Positions 26,525-35,676 of a stretch of 64,000 nt of DNA are shown here, piece by piece. Position 1 is the stretch's first letter. Each line of letters opens with the position of its first letter. The stretch spans positions 81,181 through 145,180 of the forward strand of contig CABZOI010000005.1 of assembly GCA_902527245.1 (NCBI GenBank). The letters run 5' to 3'. A model generated the notes under the pieces. It did no database searches, was not told the DNA's origin, and worked only from the letters and a program-made list of their open reading frames with translations. This DNA comes from an uncultured SAR92 cluster bacterium. GTDB taxonomy: Bacteria; Pseudomonadota; Gammaproteobacteria; Pseudomonadales; Porticoccaceae. A program made the translations under genes and the position numbers.

Positions 26525-27973
26525 ATGCACTTAGCTTTTGTTTCTAGAGTTCTAGGTCTCATGTTGATGGTTTTTAGCACAAGTATGCTAGTGCCGATAA
26601 TTTTTGCCACAATATACCAAGAGAATACCCTTCCAATGTTCTTTCTCGCTTTTACTATCACCATGATAGTAGGGTTCCTTTCATGGCTTCCCGCAAGAGA
26701 TATGAAAGGAGAGATCCGAATTCGAGATGGATTTATAATAACGGTACTATTTTGGTTAGTATTAAGCACATTCGGCGCATTACCTTTTGCTTTATCTCAG
26801 GAAACGAATCTATCTTTTATCGATGCACTCTTTGAGTCTATCTCTGGTTTAACGACAACCGGAGCAACTGTTTTTACTAATTTAGAGGATCTTCCAAAGT
26901 CAATTCTTTACTACCGTCAACAACTTCAATGGCTTGGAGGCATTGGCATAGTCGTCATAGCAGTTTCCATTCTTCCAATGATTGGCGTCGGAGGAATGCA
27001 AATTTATAAAGCAGAAACACCTGGACCTATAAAAGATACTAAACTTACTCCTAGAATTGCAGAAACAGCCAACGCACTCTTCAAAATTTACGTTTTTCTA
27101 ACTGTTGTTTGTGCCATAGCTTATTGGGTAGCAGGCATGAGTTGGTTTGATGCGTTGTCTCACAGTTTTTCAACGATCTCAATTGGAGGCTTCTCCACCT
27201 ATGATGAAAGCCTTGGCCACTTTGACAATAATGCAGTTTTAACAATCGCCTCAATATTTATGGTTGTCTCAGGATTAAATTTCGCACTTCACTATACTGC
27301 TTGGCACGCTAGATCAATTAGATCATACATATCAGATCCTGAAGCAAGATTATTTGTTCTTGTCATTTTATTTGGGATTTTAGTGACAACATATTTCCTT
27401 TATACAACAGCCAGTATGCCCAATGAAGAAATTCTTTTTGTGGGTGTTTTCCAGCTCATTTCAATATTGACTACAACAGGCTTTACAACAACAGAATTTC
27501 ATTTATGGCCTAGCTTTTTACCATTTTTTTTAATCTTACTTTCATTTTTTGGGGCCTGTGCCGGATCTACTGGTGGTGGAATAAAAATGGGCAGAATTCT
27601 TATTATGTCTCAGCAAGTAGTAAGAGAAATTTATCGATTAATTCATCCGAATGCGGTGCTTCCGATTAAAACAAAAAAGCACAAGATTCCGGAGCGTGTA
27701 ACCGACGGGATATGGGCATTTTTTGGAATTTACTTCTTTATTTTTTATGTAATGGTATTGCTCCTTCTAGCAAACAATCTTGATTACATAACAGCCTGGT
27801 CAGCAACAGCAGCATCTTTCAATAATTTAGGTCCCGGTCTTGGTGCAGTTGCAGAAAATTACGCCGATCTGAATGCAATGAGTAAAGCAATCCTCTGCTC
27901 AGGAATGCTACTTGGTAGGTTAGAAGTATTTACTTTATTAGTAGTGTTATCACCTACCTTCTGGCGAAATTAA
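26525..27973 (+). CDS. trkH: Trk potassium uptake channel subunit TrkH
   Basis: A 482-residue membrane protein of the Trk/Ktr/HKT group with four pore loops; selectivity-filter segments TTTGATV, STISIGGFS, TTTGFTT and NNLGPG can be seen. It works with TrkA to take up potassium with ion-motive force. The end lies 11 bases from the end of the convergent TRAP-type gene. Confidence 0.96.
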   Translation: MHLAFVSRVLGLMLMVFSTSMLVPIIFATIYQENTLPMFFLAFTITMIVGFLSWLPARDMKGEIRIRDGFIITVLFWLVLSTFGALPFALSQETNLSFIDALFESISGLTTTGATVFTNLEDLPKSILYYRQQLQWLGGIGIVVIAVSILPMIGVGGMQIYKAETPGPIKDTKLTPRIAETANALFKIYVFLTVVCAIAYWVAGMSWFDALSHSFSTISIGGFSTYDESLGHFDNNAVLTIASIFMVVSGLNFALHYTAWHARSIRSYISDPEARLFVLVILFGILVTTYFLYTTASMPNEEILFVGVFQLISILTTTGFTTTEFHLWPSFLPFFLILLSFFGACAGSTGGGIKMGRILIMSQQVVREIYRLIHPNAVLPIKTKKHKIPERVTDGIWAFFGIYFFIFYVMVLLLLANNLDYITAWSATAASFNNLGPGLGAVAENYADLNAMSKAILCSGMLLGRLEVFTLLVVLSPTFWRN

Positions 27974-27984
27974 TACAGTCCAAT

Positions 27985-29073
27985 CTATTTTCGGCGAGCT
28001 TCATAATATGCCTCCTCAGATATCGCATGATAAGCTGCAGCTTGCTTTTGAAAGGATTGAATTGAATTCGCGATTCTTCGAGCAATTTCAGAGTCAGATG
28101 CTATCTCTTCAATAATCTCCTCTGAAATACGTCTTAACTCTCTGACAACATCATCCGGCAACTTTTTTAATTGAACACCATGTTCTTCAATAAGACTTAC
28201 AAGAGCCTCATTGTTTCTGGCGGTGTATTCATCAAGTACATCTTGATTTACTGCGCGGGCGGCTGTTTCCACAATTGCTTTCAAATCTTCGGGCAATGTC
28301 TCAAAAGCATCTTTGTTAACTAACAACTCGAGTGCAGGGCCAGGCTCAGACCAACCAGGGTAATAATAATATTTAGCTATTTGATGAAAGCCAAACGCAA
28401 GATCGTTATAGGGGCCAACCCATTCTAAAGCATCTATAACGCCCGTTTGCATGGCGGTATATAGCTCTCCACCTGAGATAGTGACCGCTATTCCACCGGC
28501 TCTGGTAATCACATCACCTCCCAACCCAGGAGTCCGCATTCGAAGTCCTTTAATATCTTCTATTGATTTTATCTCTTTATTAAACCATCCCGTCATTTGT
28601 ACACCCGTGTTGCCAGCCGCAAAAGGAACAAGGTTAAATTCCTCGTACAGTTCTCGCCAAAGCTCTAGACCTCCTCCATAATGGATCCAGCTACTCATTT
28701 CTTGAGCATTGAGACCAAAAGGTATCGCTGTAAAAAATGCTGCTGCTTTCGACTTTCCCGTCCAATAATAAGCCGCGCCATGGCCCATTTCCGCGGTTCC
28801 TTGTGATACAGCATCAAACACCTCAAATGCGGGAACCAGTTGGCCTGCACCAAAAACTTTAATTTTTAATCGACCAGCCGACATTGCTTCTACTTTATTT
28901 GCAAAATTTTCTGCTCCTAAGCCCAATCCAGGATAGTTTTTAGGCCAAGTAGTGACCATCTTCCATTCAAATTTTTGTTTGGAAGTATCTGCCGATCCAC
29001 TGAGATTCTTTTCTTGATTATCTTCACAACCAAACAAAAGAAGTATCCAAGTTGCTAAAAGTAAAAGCTTCAT
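27985..29073 (-). CDS. TRAP-type substrate-binding lipoprotein (DctP family)
   Basis: A 362-residue binding protein with a lipobox (LLLFGC, Cys16), so it should be lipid-anchored. The body follows the DctP/TakP pattern: WKMVTTWPKNYPG, GAGQLVPAFEVFDAVSQG, and IKGLRMRTPG with the conserved arginine that binds a substrate carboxylate. Similar proteins bind 2-oxo acids. No DctQ or DctM membrane subunits are next to it: uvrD and trkH flank it. A GGAGG binding site precedes the ATG. Confidence 0.85.
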   Translation of the reverse strand: MKLLLLATWILLLFGCEDNQEKNLSGSADTSKQKFEWKMVTTWPKNYPGLGLGAENFANKVEAMSAGRLKIKVFGAGQLVPAFEVFDAVSQGTAEMGHGAAYYWTGKSKAAAFFTAIPFGLNAQEMSSWIHYGGGLELWRELYEEFNLVPFAAGNTGVQMTGWFNKEIKSIEDIKGLRMRTPGLGGDVITRAGGIAVTISGGELYTAMQTGVIDALEWVGPYNDLAFGFHQIAKYYYYPGWSEPGPALELLVNKDAFETLPEDLKAIVETAARAVNQDVLDEYTARNNEALVSLIEEHGVQLKKLPDDVVRELRRISEEIIEEIASDSEIARRIANSIQSFQKQAAAYHAISEEAYYEARRK

Positions 29074-29095
29074 AAATCCTCCAATTACCTTTTGT

Positions 29096-31255
29096 TTATA
29101 AGGACTGCAAATTTGCAGAAGCTAAAATAAGTATCTTAGTTCCTACTTGTTCAAAACTAACATGGACTCGTGCTCTGGGTCCATTTCCCTCAAAATTCAA
29201 AATAACGCCCTCACCATAAACATGATGACCCACTCTTTGGCCTAGTTCAAATCCAGTTAAGTCGCCTGAATCACTGATTCTTGAATTTGTTGAAAAACTT
29301 GTTGGTCTTATCACCGTGTTTTTCAATCTAACTTCTTTCATGAACTCTTTTGGTACATCTCTTACAAATCTTGAAACCGGATTAAAATGATCAGTACCGT
29401 AAAGATTTCTTGTCTCTGCACATGTGAAATATAACTTTTGCATTGCTCTCGTTATACCAACATATGCCAGCCTTCTCTCTTCCTCTAAACGTCCAGGCTC
29501 ATTTTGTGACATTTTGTGAGGAAACAGATTTTCTTCCATACCTGCCATGATAACCAGCGGAAATTCGAGCCCTTTGGCACTATGAAGAGTCATTAGTTGA
29601 ACAGCATCTTGATCTTCGTTAGCTTGCCTTTCGCCTGCCTCTAATGAAACCTGATCTAAAAATTGAGCTAACACTGGAGTATCTATACTTTCTGGAGTAA
29701 AGTTCTTGCAAGCACCTACTAATTCCTCCAAATTTTCAACCCTTGATTGACCTCGCTCACCTTTTTCACGACGGTGCATTTCTATTAGACCACTCATTTC
29801 GATCGAGTTTTCGGCAAGTTCTGAAAGAGGTAATGCCTCGAGAGTATTAGACATCTCATTTATAAGATTTAGAAATGCGGCTAACGCATTTGCTGATCTG
29901 GTATTGAGATTTTTATCCACGATCATTGCTTTTGCGGCTGACCACATCGAAATCGAGATATTACGCGCATGCTCCCTAACTGCATCTACCGTTCTCTCTC
30001 CAATACCCCTAGGAGGAATATTCACTACTCTTTCAAAAGCTACATCATCATGACAATTTAAAATTAAACGCATGTAAGCTAATGCATTCTTTATTTCTAG
30101 TCTTTCAAAAAACCTCTGTCCCCCATAAACTCTATAAGGGATATCAAATTGTAGTAAAGCAGATTCTATTACTCTTGATTGAGCATTGGATCGATACAAA
30201 ACTGCCGCATCCTGACGGTTATTACCTTGATCGATCCAAGATTTTAAGTTTTCAACAATATACCTAGCTTCATCGTTTTCATTAAATGCTGAATATAAGA
30301 ATATTGGTTCACCTTCACCTAAATCTGTCCAAAGATTTTTCCCCAATCGATCAGCATTTCTTTTAATTACAGCATTGGCTGCATTTAAAATATTTGAGGT
30401 AGATCTATAATTCTGCTCTAGTTTCACCACTTTTGTTTCTTTGAAGTCACGTTCAAAACTTAAAATATTTTCGACTTTGGCACCACGCCAACCATAGATT
30501 GATTGGTCATCATCACCGACCGCTGTAACATCAGAGAAAGAGCTAGAGAGCGTTTTTAACCATTGATACTGCACTGAGTTAGTATCTTGGAATTCATCGA
30601 TTAATATGTGTTTGAATCTGTTTTGGTAATGCGCAAGAACACTCGGACAATTTTTCCACAGCTCCAACGCTCTCAATAGTAACTCTGCAAAATCAATAAC
30701 ACCTAGACGATTACAAAGTTCTTCATAAGATCGATAAATTTTCACCATTACTGAGAGGTATGGATCTTTGTCTTCACGAATGTTGTCGGGTCTGAGTCCT
30801 TCATCTTTTTGTGAGTTGATCCACCATTGAGACTGACGTGGGGGCCACTTTTGATCATCCAAATCGAGTGATTTTGTAACTCTTTTGATAAGCCTTAATT
30901 GATCGTCACTATCAAGAATTTGAAAATTTTCAGGCAATTTTGCATCATTCCAATGCATTTTAAGCAGTCGATGAGCGAGACCATGAAAAGTCCCGACCCA
31001 CATTCCTCTGAGTGACTGTGCCAAAAGTGTTTCTATCCTGTCTCTCATTTCACCCGCTGCTTTGTTAGTGAAAGTAACAGCAAGTATTCCAAATGGTGAA
31101 ATGTTCTCCACTTGAACTTTCCACGCAATTCTATGAACTAGCACCCGAGTTTTTCCGCTTCCAGCACCCGCTAGCACAAGTAAATGCTGATTATCACTTG
31201 TCACAGCTTGTTCTTGTGACTCATTCAAATTCTTAAGAATTTCAGTAACATCCAT
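29096..31255 (-). CDS. uvrD: ATP-dependent DNA helicase UvrD
   Basis: A 719-residue superfamily 1 helicase. Walker A AGAGSGKT lies near residues 29-36, Walker B DEFQDTN near 220, GDDDQSIYGWRGA and the later motifs LEQNYRST, TLHSAKGLEF and VGITRA are complete. The C-terminal Tudor-like region ends with VGTKILILASANLQ. It acts in mismatch and nucleotide excision repair. It is divergent from hexR. Confidence 0.95.
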   Translation of the reverse strand: MDVTEILKNLNESQEQAVTSDNQHLLVLAGAGSGKTRVLVHRIAWKVQVENISPFGILAVTFTNKAAGEMRDRIETLLAQSLRGMWVGTFHGLAHRLLKMHWNDAKLPENFQILDSDDQLRLIKRVTKSLDLDDQKWPPRQSQWWINSQKDEGLRPDNIREDKDPYLSVMVKIYRSYEELCNRLGVIDFAELLLRALELWKNCPSVLAHYQNRFKHILIDEFQDTNSVQYQWLKTLSSSFSDVTAVGDDDQSIYGWRGAKVENILSFERDFKETKVVKLEQNYRSTSNILNAANAVIKRNADRLGKNLWTDLGEGEPIFLYSAFNENDEARYIVENLKSWIDQGNNRQDAAVLYRSNAQSRVIESALLQFDIPYRVYGGQRFFERLEIKNALAYMRLILNCHDDVAFERVVNIPPRGIGERTVDAVREHARNISISMWSAAKAMIVDKNLNTRSANALAAFLNLINEMSNTLEALPLSELAENSIEMSGLIEMHRREKGERGQSRVENLEELVGACKNFTPESIDTPVLAQFLDQVSLEAGERQANEDQDAVQLMTLHSAKGLEFPLVIMAGMEENLFPHKMSQNEPGRLEEERRLAYVGITRAMQKLYFTCAETRNLYGTDHFNPVSRFVRDVPKEFMKEVRLKNTVIRPTSFSTNSRISDSGDLTGFELGQRVGHHVYGEGVILNFEGNGPRARVHVSFEQVGTKILILASANLQSL

Positions 31256-31360
31256 GAGTAATATTCTATCAGTTTAAAGAAAAAGCCGGCATCAATATTT
31301 GAGAACAAAAAGATTTCAAAATAAAAATTTACTACAAAACTAGCTTTTATCTACAAATTC

Positions 31361-31377
31361 TTGTAAATTTTTTACAA
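31361..31377. promoter_or_regulatory. HexR-type palindrome before hexR
   Basis: TTGTAAAttTTTTACAA has 7-base arms and a 3-base centre; its core TGTAA...TTACA agrees with the HexR operator as I know it in Gammaproteobacteria. It ends 15 bases before the preferred hexR start, so HexR probably represses itself. Confidence 0.6.
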
Positions 31378-31392
31378 AGTGGAGGTATGCAA

Positions 31393-32244
31393 ATGAAACC
31401 AGCTCAGTTGACTCAAGTAATAGTAGACAAAATTCCGAGTATGCGGAAGTCAGAAGCCAAAGTCGCCAATTTGGTGCTTCAAAATCCGCTCGCAATGGTC
31501 GAAAAAAGAATTGTTGATATCGCAGAAGATGCCGATGTAAGTGAGCCAACTGTGGTTCGGTTCTGCAGAGCTATCGGCTGTAAAGGTTTTCAGGACTTCA
31601 AATTATCTCTCGCACAGCAACTAGCTGCCAGCCCAAGCTTTGGACAAATCGCAGTAAAGGACTCTGACTCTACAAAAGAGTTAAGCCAAAAAGTTTTCGA
31701 TTCAACTGTAGATTCTTTGTTGAAAGTCAGAGATAACCTTAATCTTAAAAATATCGACAAGGCAATAAGGAAACTCAACGAGGCAGGAAGAGTTGAATTT
31801 TACGGATTTGGTGCTTCGGCGGCTGTAGCGGCCGATGCTCAACATAAGTTTTTTAGGCTAAGAATTAATTCAGTTTGTTATTCAGATCCTCACCTACAAA
31901 ACATGTCAGCTTCATCACTTGGAAAAGAAGATGTAGTTATTGCTATTTCACAATCAGGAAGAACCCAAGCACTTTTAGATTCCATTAAGTTAGTTCAAAA
32001 ACAAAGAGGTACAGTAATTGGTATTGCGCCTAGTTTTTCGCCCGTAGCAAAGCAATCAGACATTGCTCTCGAAATAGATGCGGAAGAAGAGTTCCAAATT
32101 TTTACACCGCTCTCATCGCGAATCGCTCAACTAACAATTATTGATACATTAACCATCGGTGTTGCTCAAAAGAAAGGAGATGACTTAAGAGATCACCTTA
32201 AAAGACTGCAAACAGGACTCAAATCCTTGAGATGCAATCATTAA
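31393..32244 (+). CDS. hexR: RpiR/HexR family transcriptional regulator
   Basis: About 283 residues: an N-terminal RpiR helix-turn-helix (VSEPTVVRFCRAIGCKGF is the recognition region) and a C-terminal SIS sugar-phosphate domain (GFGASAAVAADAQHKF, ISQSGRT). HexR senses 2-keto-3-deoxy-6-phosphogluconate and controls central carbon genes. An ATG at 31387 touches the GGAGG binding site, so the ATG at 31393 with 7-base spacing is preferred. The usual neighbours zwf and edd are not present. Confidence 0.88.
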   Translation: MKPAQLTQVIVDKIPSMRKSEAKVANLVLQNPLAMVEKRIVDIAEDADVSEPTVVRFCRAIGCKGFQDFKLSLAQQLAASPSFGQIAVKDSDSTKELSQKVFDSTVDSLLKVRDNLNLKNIDKAIRKLNEAGRVEFYGFGASAAVAADAQHKFFRLRINSVCYSDPHLQNMSASSLGKEDVVIAISQSGRTQALLDSIKLVQKQRGTVIGIAPSFSPVAKQSDIALEIDAEEEFQIFTPLSSRIAQLTIIDTLTIGVAQKKGDDLRDHLKRLQTGLKSLRCNH

Positions 32245-32282
32245 AACGGCACTAAAATTTCCCAAATAGATACAATAGTGAC

Positions 32283-33329
32283 ATGAACGAAATACCGATA
32301 TCCCGTGAGCGCACATCTGTAGCTATAAACAAGAATCAATCATTGATATTGTCCTTCCTCTCGATGTTCTGCATTTTTGCTCTTCTGGCAGCTATTTCAA
32401 ATGGCAGCTATCCAATATCCCTTTTTTCAATACTTAAAGGTGGAGAGGACAGTATTCAGAAAACTATTATTATTGATATTCGATTACCTAGGGTGCTGCT
32501 ATCTTGTTTTGTTGGCGCTAGTCTTGGGATTTGCGGTGCAGTTCTTCAAGGCTTATTCAGGAATCCATTAGCAGATCCTGGTCTCATAGGAGTATCTGCC
32601 GGCGCAGCATTAGGAGCTGCTATTGCAATTGTCATTCTCCCTCCCGGACTGTCTGAGTCGCTGACAGGACAGCTCCTGTTGCCGATTTCAGGAATACTCG
32701 GCGCACTCATAGTTATAGTGCTTCTATTCTCGGTAACAAAGGGTTTTGGGGGTCACAGCACAACATATTTGCTATTAATGGGAGTAGCAATCAATGCAAT
32801 TGTTGGAGTTTTAATTGGTGTTCTTACTTATATAAGCACAAACACTGAATTACGAACATTAACTTTTTGGACTATGGGGAGCTTTAGTGGAGCTACCTGG
32901 ACACTTTTACTTCCTGCATCTGTTGCGATAATGTCTTCGATAGGACTTCTAATCCCAACCGCTAAAAATCTGAATCTCATTCAATTGGGAGAAATAGAAG
33001 CTTATCGACTTGGTGTCAATGTGCAAAAGTTAAAGACACGCATTATTGTTTGTTGCGCTATATGCATAGGCGTTAGCGTTGCACTCTCAGGCATTATTGG
33101 ATTTATCGGACTGGTTGTTCCTCACATTGCGAGACTATTAGGTGGAGTTTCTCACAAATATCTTCTTCCAAGTGCGTCCTTGTTGGGTGCAGGCATTATG
33201 ATATCTGCTGATCTTATATCGAGGATCATTATTGAGCCTATGGAATTACCCGTGGGTTTAATTACGAGTGCTATAGGTTCTCCTTTTTTCTTGTGGTTAA
33301 TTTTTAGAATGAGAAAACATGACTATTAA
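32283..33329 (+). CDS. FecCD/BtuC-type ABC importer permease
   Basis: A 348-residue membrane protein with about ten helices. LPRVLLSCFVGASLGICG and NPLADPGLIGVSAGA near the start, and GFIGLVVPHIARLL near the end, are signatures of permeases for iron-siderophore, heme or B12. It overlaps the ATPase gene by 11 bases. No binding protein or TonB-dependent receptor is adjacent, so the substrate is not set by context. Confidence 0.9.
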   Translation: MNEIPISRERTSVAINKNQSLILSFLSMFCIFALLAAISNGSYPISLFSILKGGEDSIQKTIIIDIRLPRVLLSCFVGASLGICGAVLQGLFRNPLADPGLIGVSAGAALGAAIAIVILPPGLSESLTGQLLLPISGILGALIVIVLLFSVTKGFGGHSTTYLLLMGVAINAIVGVLIGVLTYISTNTELRTLTFWTMGSFSGATWTLLLPASVAIMSSIGLLIPTAKNLNLIQLGEIEAYRLGVNVQKLKTRIIVCCAICIGVSVALSGIIGFIGLVVPHIARLLGGVSHKYLLPSASLLGAGIMISADLISRIIIEPMELPVGLITSAIGSPFFLWLIFRMRKHDY

Positions 33330-34092
33330 ATCGCACGGGATATCTCTATTAATAAATGGAGAAAAGATTATTAGCCATTTAGATCTTGAGATAATACCAG
33401 GAGAGATTACTGCAATTCTCGGCCCAAATGGAGCTGGCAAAAGTACTGCTTTAAAGATTCTCGCTGGAGATATACAACCTTCTTATGGTGACGTCAAATA
33501 TAATAATATTAATTTATCAGAGATATCCATAGTTGAGCGTGCTCGGCTCAGAAGTGTAATGTCTCAATCTCAAACAGTCGCATTTGATTTTACAACTTTA
33601 GAAATTATTGAAATGGGGTGGATCCATGAAAATAATGAGAGTTACTCTTTTAGTTATTCCGATGCACTTGAAGAGATAATTAACATATGTGACTTACACT
33701 CATTGCTGTTACGAAGATTTAATACCTTATCAGGGGGAGAGCAAAAACGTGTTAATTTTGCTCGAATCCTTCTTCAACTTTGGATACCTAAAACCGATAA
33801 TTACTCACGATATTTGCTCTTAGATGAGCCTTTCACAAATCTGGATATCTTCCATGAACTAAAAATGTTAAAAATTATAAAATCGTATTTATCGAAAAAT
33901 ATAGGAATTCTAATCGTTCTTCATGATTTAAATGTAGCTAGAAAATTAGCGGATAATGTCACCTTAATGAGAGACGGCAGGACAATTCGCCAAGGACCAA
34001 CAGATGAAGTTTTTCAGGAAGATCTTTTATCTAAAACATTTAATACTTGTGTCAAAGTAAACGACACTTCTCCAAAAATAACATTTTTTTAA
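33319..34092 (+). CDS. HmuV-like ABC importer ATPase
   Basis: A 257-residue ATPase with Walker A GPNGAGKST, signature LSGGEQKRV, Walker B LLLDEP and a switch histidine in VLHDLN. The sequence around SVMSQSQTVAFDFTTLEI resembles HmuV heme-import ATPases (family form: PQSSSLAFPFTV). Together with the upstream permease it forms an import pair, heme being the best guess. The 3' end overlaps the convergent gene by 4 bases. Confidence 0.85.
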   Translation: MTIKSHGISLLINGEKIISHLDLEIIPGEITAILGPNGAGKSTALKILAGDIQPSYGDVKYNNINLSEISIVERARLRSVMSQSQTVAFDFTTLEIIEMGWIHENNESYSFSYSDALEEIINICDLHSLLLRRFNTLSGGEQKRVNFARILLQLWIPKTDNYSRYLLLDEPFTNLDIFHELKMLKIIKSYLSKNIGILIVLHDLNVARKLADNVTLMRDGRTIRQGPTDEVFQEDLLSKTFNTCVKVNDTSPKITFF

Positions 34093-35219
34093 CTATCTTC
34101 TGAAACAGCAGAGATTCTGATAAGTTTTCCTTTTTTTCGTCTTTGATCAGTCAAAAGCAGCAAACTTCCATCTGGAGCTTCTGCGATATGCCTTATTCTT
34201 CCAAATTCTGAAATGATAATACTCTCGCTTACTACTTCATCTTCATCAAACTTGAGTTGTCTAACATCTCCTGGCTTCAGCGCAGAAATTAACAAATCAT
34301 TTTTCAATGAAGGAAACATATCACCAGAGTATAGAATCATCGAAGAAGGAGCGATTGAAGGCACCCAATATTTAACAGGTTGCTCCATGTCAGGATGCTC
34401 GGTGAATGGTGAAATCACAGCGCCACTGTAATCAACCCCATAGGTGATCGCAGGCCATCCATAATTCTTTCCAGGTTGTATTATGTTCAACTCATCACCG
34501 CCTTTAGGACCATGCTCGTGTGCAATAACTAATCCTTCCTTCGTAACTACAAGTCCTTGTTGATTCCTGTGTCCATAGGACCATACCTCTGGCTTATAAC
34601 CCTCTTTATCAGCATAGGGATTATTTTTTGGGATACTTCCATCATCATTCAAACGAATAAATTTACCAAAATGGTTATCAAGCAGCTGTGCTTGCTCTCG
34701 ATGATTAAAACCATCACCTGAAGATATCAAAATTGAGCCATCCTTCATAAAAGCTAATCTGGCTCCATAGTGAGCTCTGGTTTTTCTGAGCGGTTTAGAC
34801 TCGAAAATAGTCTCAACATTCAAGAGCTCATTCTTATGAAGCTCAGCCCTCACTACTTTCAGAAAATTAAGTTTTTTGTTGGACGTATCCGCTGCAGACA
34901 TTGTTAAGTAGACATATTTATTCTCATTAAAGTTGGGATGCAAAACAACATCAGACAACCCACCTTGGCCATAATAAAAAGCTTCTGGAACACCTGCTAT
35001 AGGTTCTTCTTGCAACTCTCCGTTAACCACACGCCTCAAAGATCCAGATAATTCGGTGACAAGCCAGTCAGAGTTTGAAATGCAAGCAATACTCCATGGA
35101 TTGTCTAAGTTTTCGATGACAACTTCAGATTTATAATCAAACCCATAAACTGTTGAAATCGACATACAACTCATGGAAAGCATTAAACAAAAAACTGCAT
35201 GTTTACATTTGTTCATCAT
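34089..35219 (-). CDS. PQQ-dependent aldose sugar dehydrogenase (Asd/YliI type)
   Basis: A 376-residue secreted beta-propeller with a signal peptide (about residues 1-26, ending YGFD). Family motifs are LDNPWSIA, GQGGLSDVVLHP, YGARLAF, SYGHRNQQGL and HEHGPKGGDELN, the last holding cofactor and calcium ligands. Members oxidise aldoses in the periplasm and pass electrons to the respiratory chain. PQQ synthesis genes are not in the window. Its start overlaps the next membrane protein gene by 17 bases. Confidence 0.85.
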   Translation of the reverse strand: MMNKCKHAVFCLMLSMSCMSISTVYGFDYKSEVVIENLDNPWSIACISNSDWLVTELSGSLRRVVNGELQEEPIAGVPEAFYYGQGGLSDVVLHPNFNENKYVYLTMSAADTSNKKLNFLKVVRAELHKNELLNVETIFESKPLRKTRAHYGARLAFMKDGSILISSGDGFNHREQAQLLDNHFGKFIRLNDDGSIPKNNPYADKEGYKPEVWSYGHRNQQGLVVTKEGLVIAHEHGPKGGDELNIIQPGKNYGWPAITYGVDYSGAVISPFTEHPDMEQPVKYWVPSIAPSSMILYSGDMFPSLKNDLLISALKPGDVRQLKFDEDEVVSESIIISEFGRIRHIAEAPDGSLLLLTDQRRKKGKLIRISAVSEDS

Positions 35220-35676
35220 CTTTTGGTCTCCCTACAAAAAATCCAAAATACGCACCAGCAGCTGCGCCGAATAAACACAACAAACTCTTTCCAATTCCAG
35301 TTCTAGCATTTGCTATTAAATCAATATTATTAAATCCTAAAGGCAGAACAACTGTCACAACCAAGAAAGTTGCCACACCCGACATTGCATACATTAATAC
35401 TGGAGAGAAGCGCAACCAGCGTCTAAGAATTCCTGTTAACAAGAACAAAATAAGACAAATTAACGCTATTAACACCGGTACTGGGAACGCACCACCAAAC
35501 AACAATCCTCTGAAATCTCCATAAAAAACATCAATTATCGTTGATACAGTGACTGGCATATTCATTGAACTCAACCACAGCAAGTTCAATGATGAACTGT
35601 GAGCCGCAATGAGAAACATCATTATAAAAATTGCAATAATAAAATGAAAAATTACTTTAAATATTTTTCTAACCAT
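35203..35676 (-). CDS. Unrecognised membrane protein
   Basis: A 157-residue protein with four hydrophobic segments (about 5-27, 54-84, 91-117 and 129-148) and a short charged C-terminus (RPKDDEQM). No family recognised. It overlaps the dehalogenase-like gene upstream by 8 bases and the sugar dehydrogenase downstream by 17 bases, so all three are likely co-transcribed and translationally coupled. Confidence 0.65.
   Translation of the reverse strand: MVRKIFKVIFHFIIAIFIMMFLIAAHSSSLNLLWLSSMNMPVTVSTIIDVFYGDFRGLLFGGAFPVPVLIALICLILFLLTGILRRWLRFSPVLMYAMSGVATFLVVTVVLPLGFNNIDLIANARTGIGKSLLCLFGAAAGAYFGFFVGRPKDDEQM

Noticed and set aside
32240..32282. Fur or Zur operator before the ABC importer
   Set aside because: The short gap has no palindrome matching either consensus.
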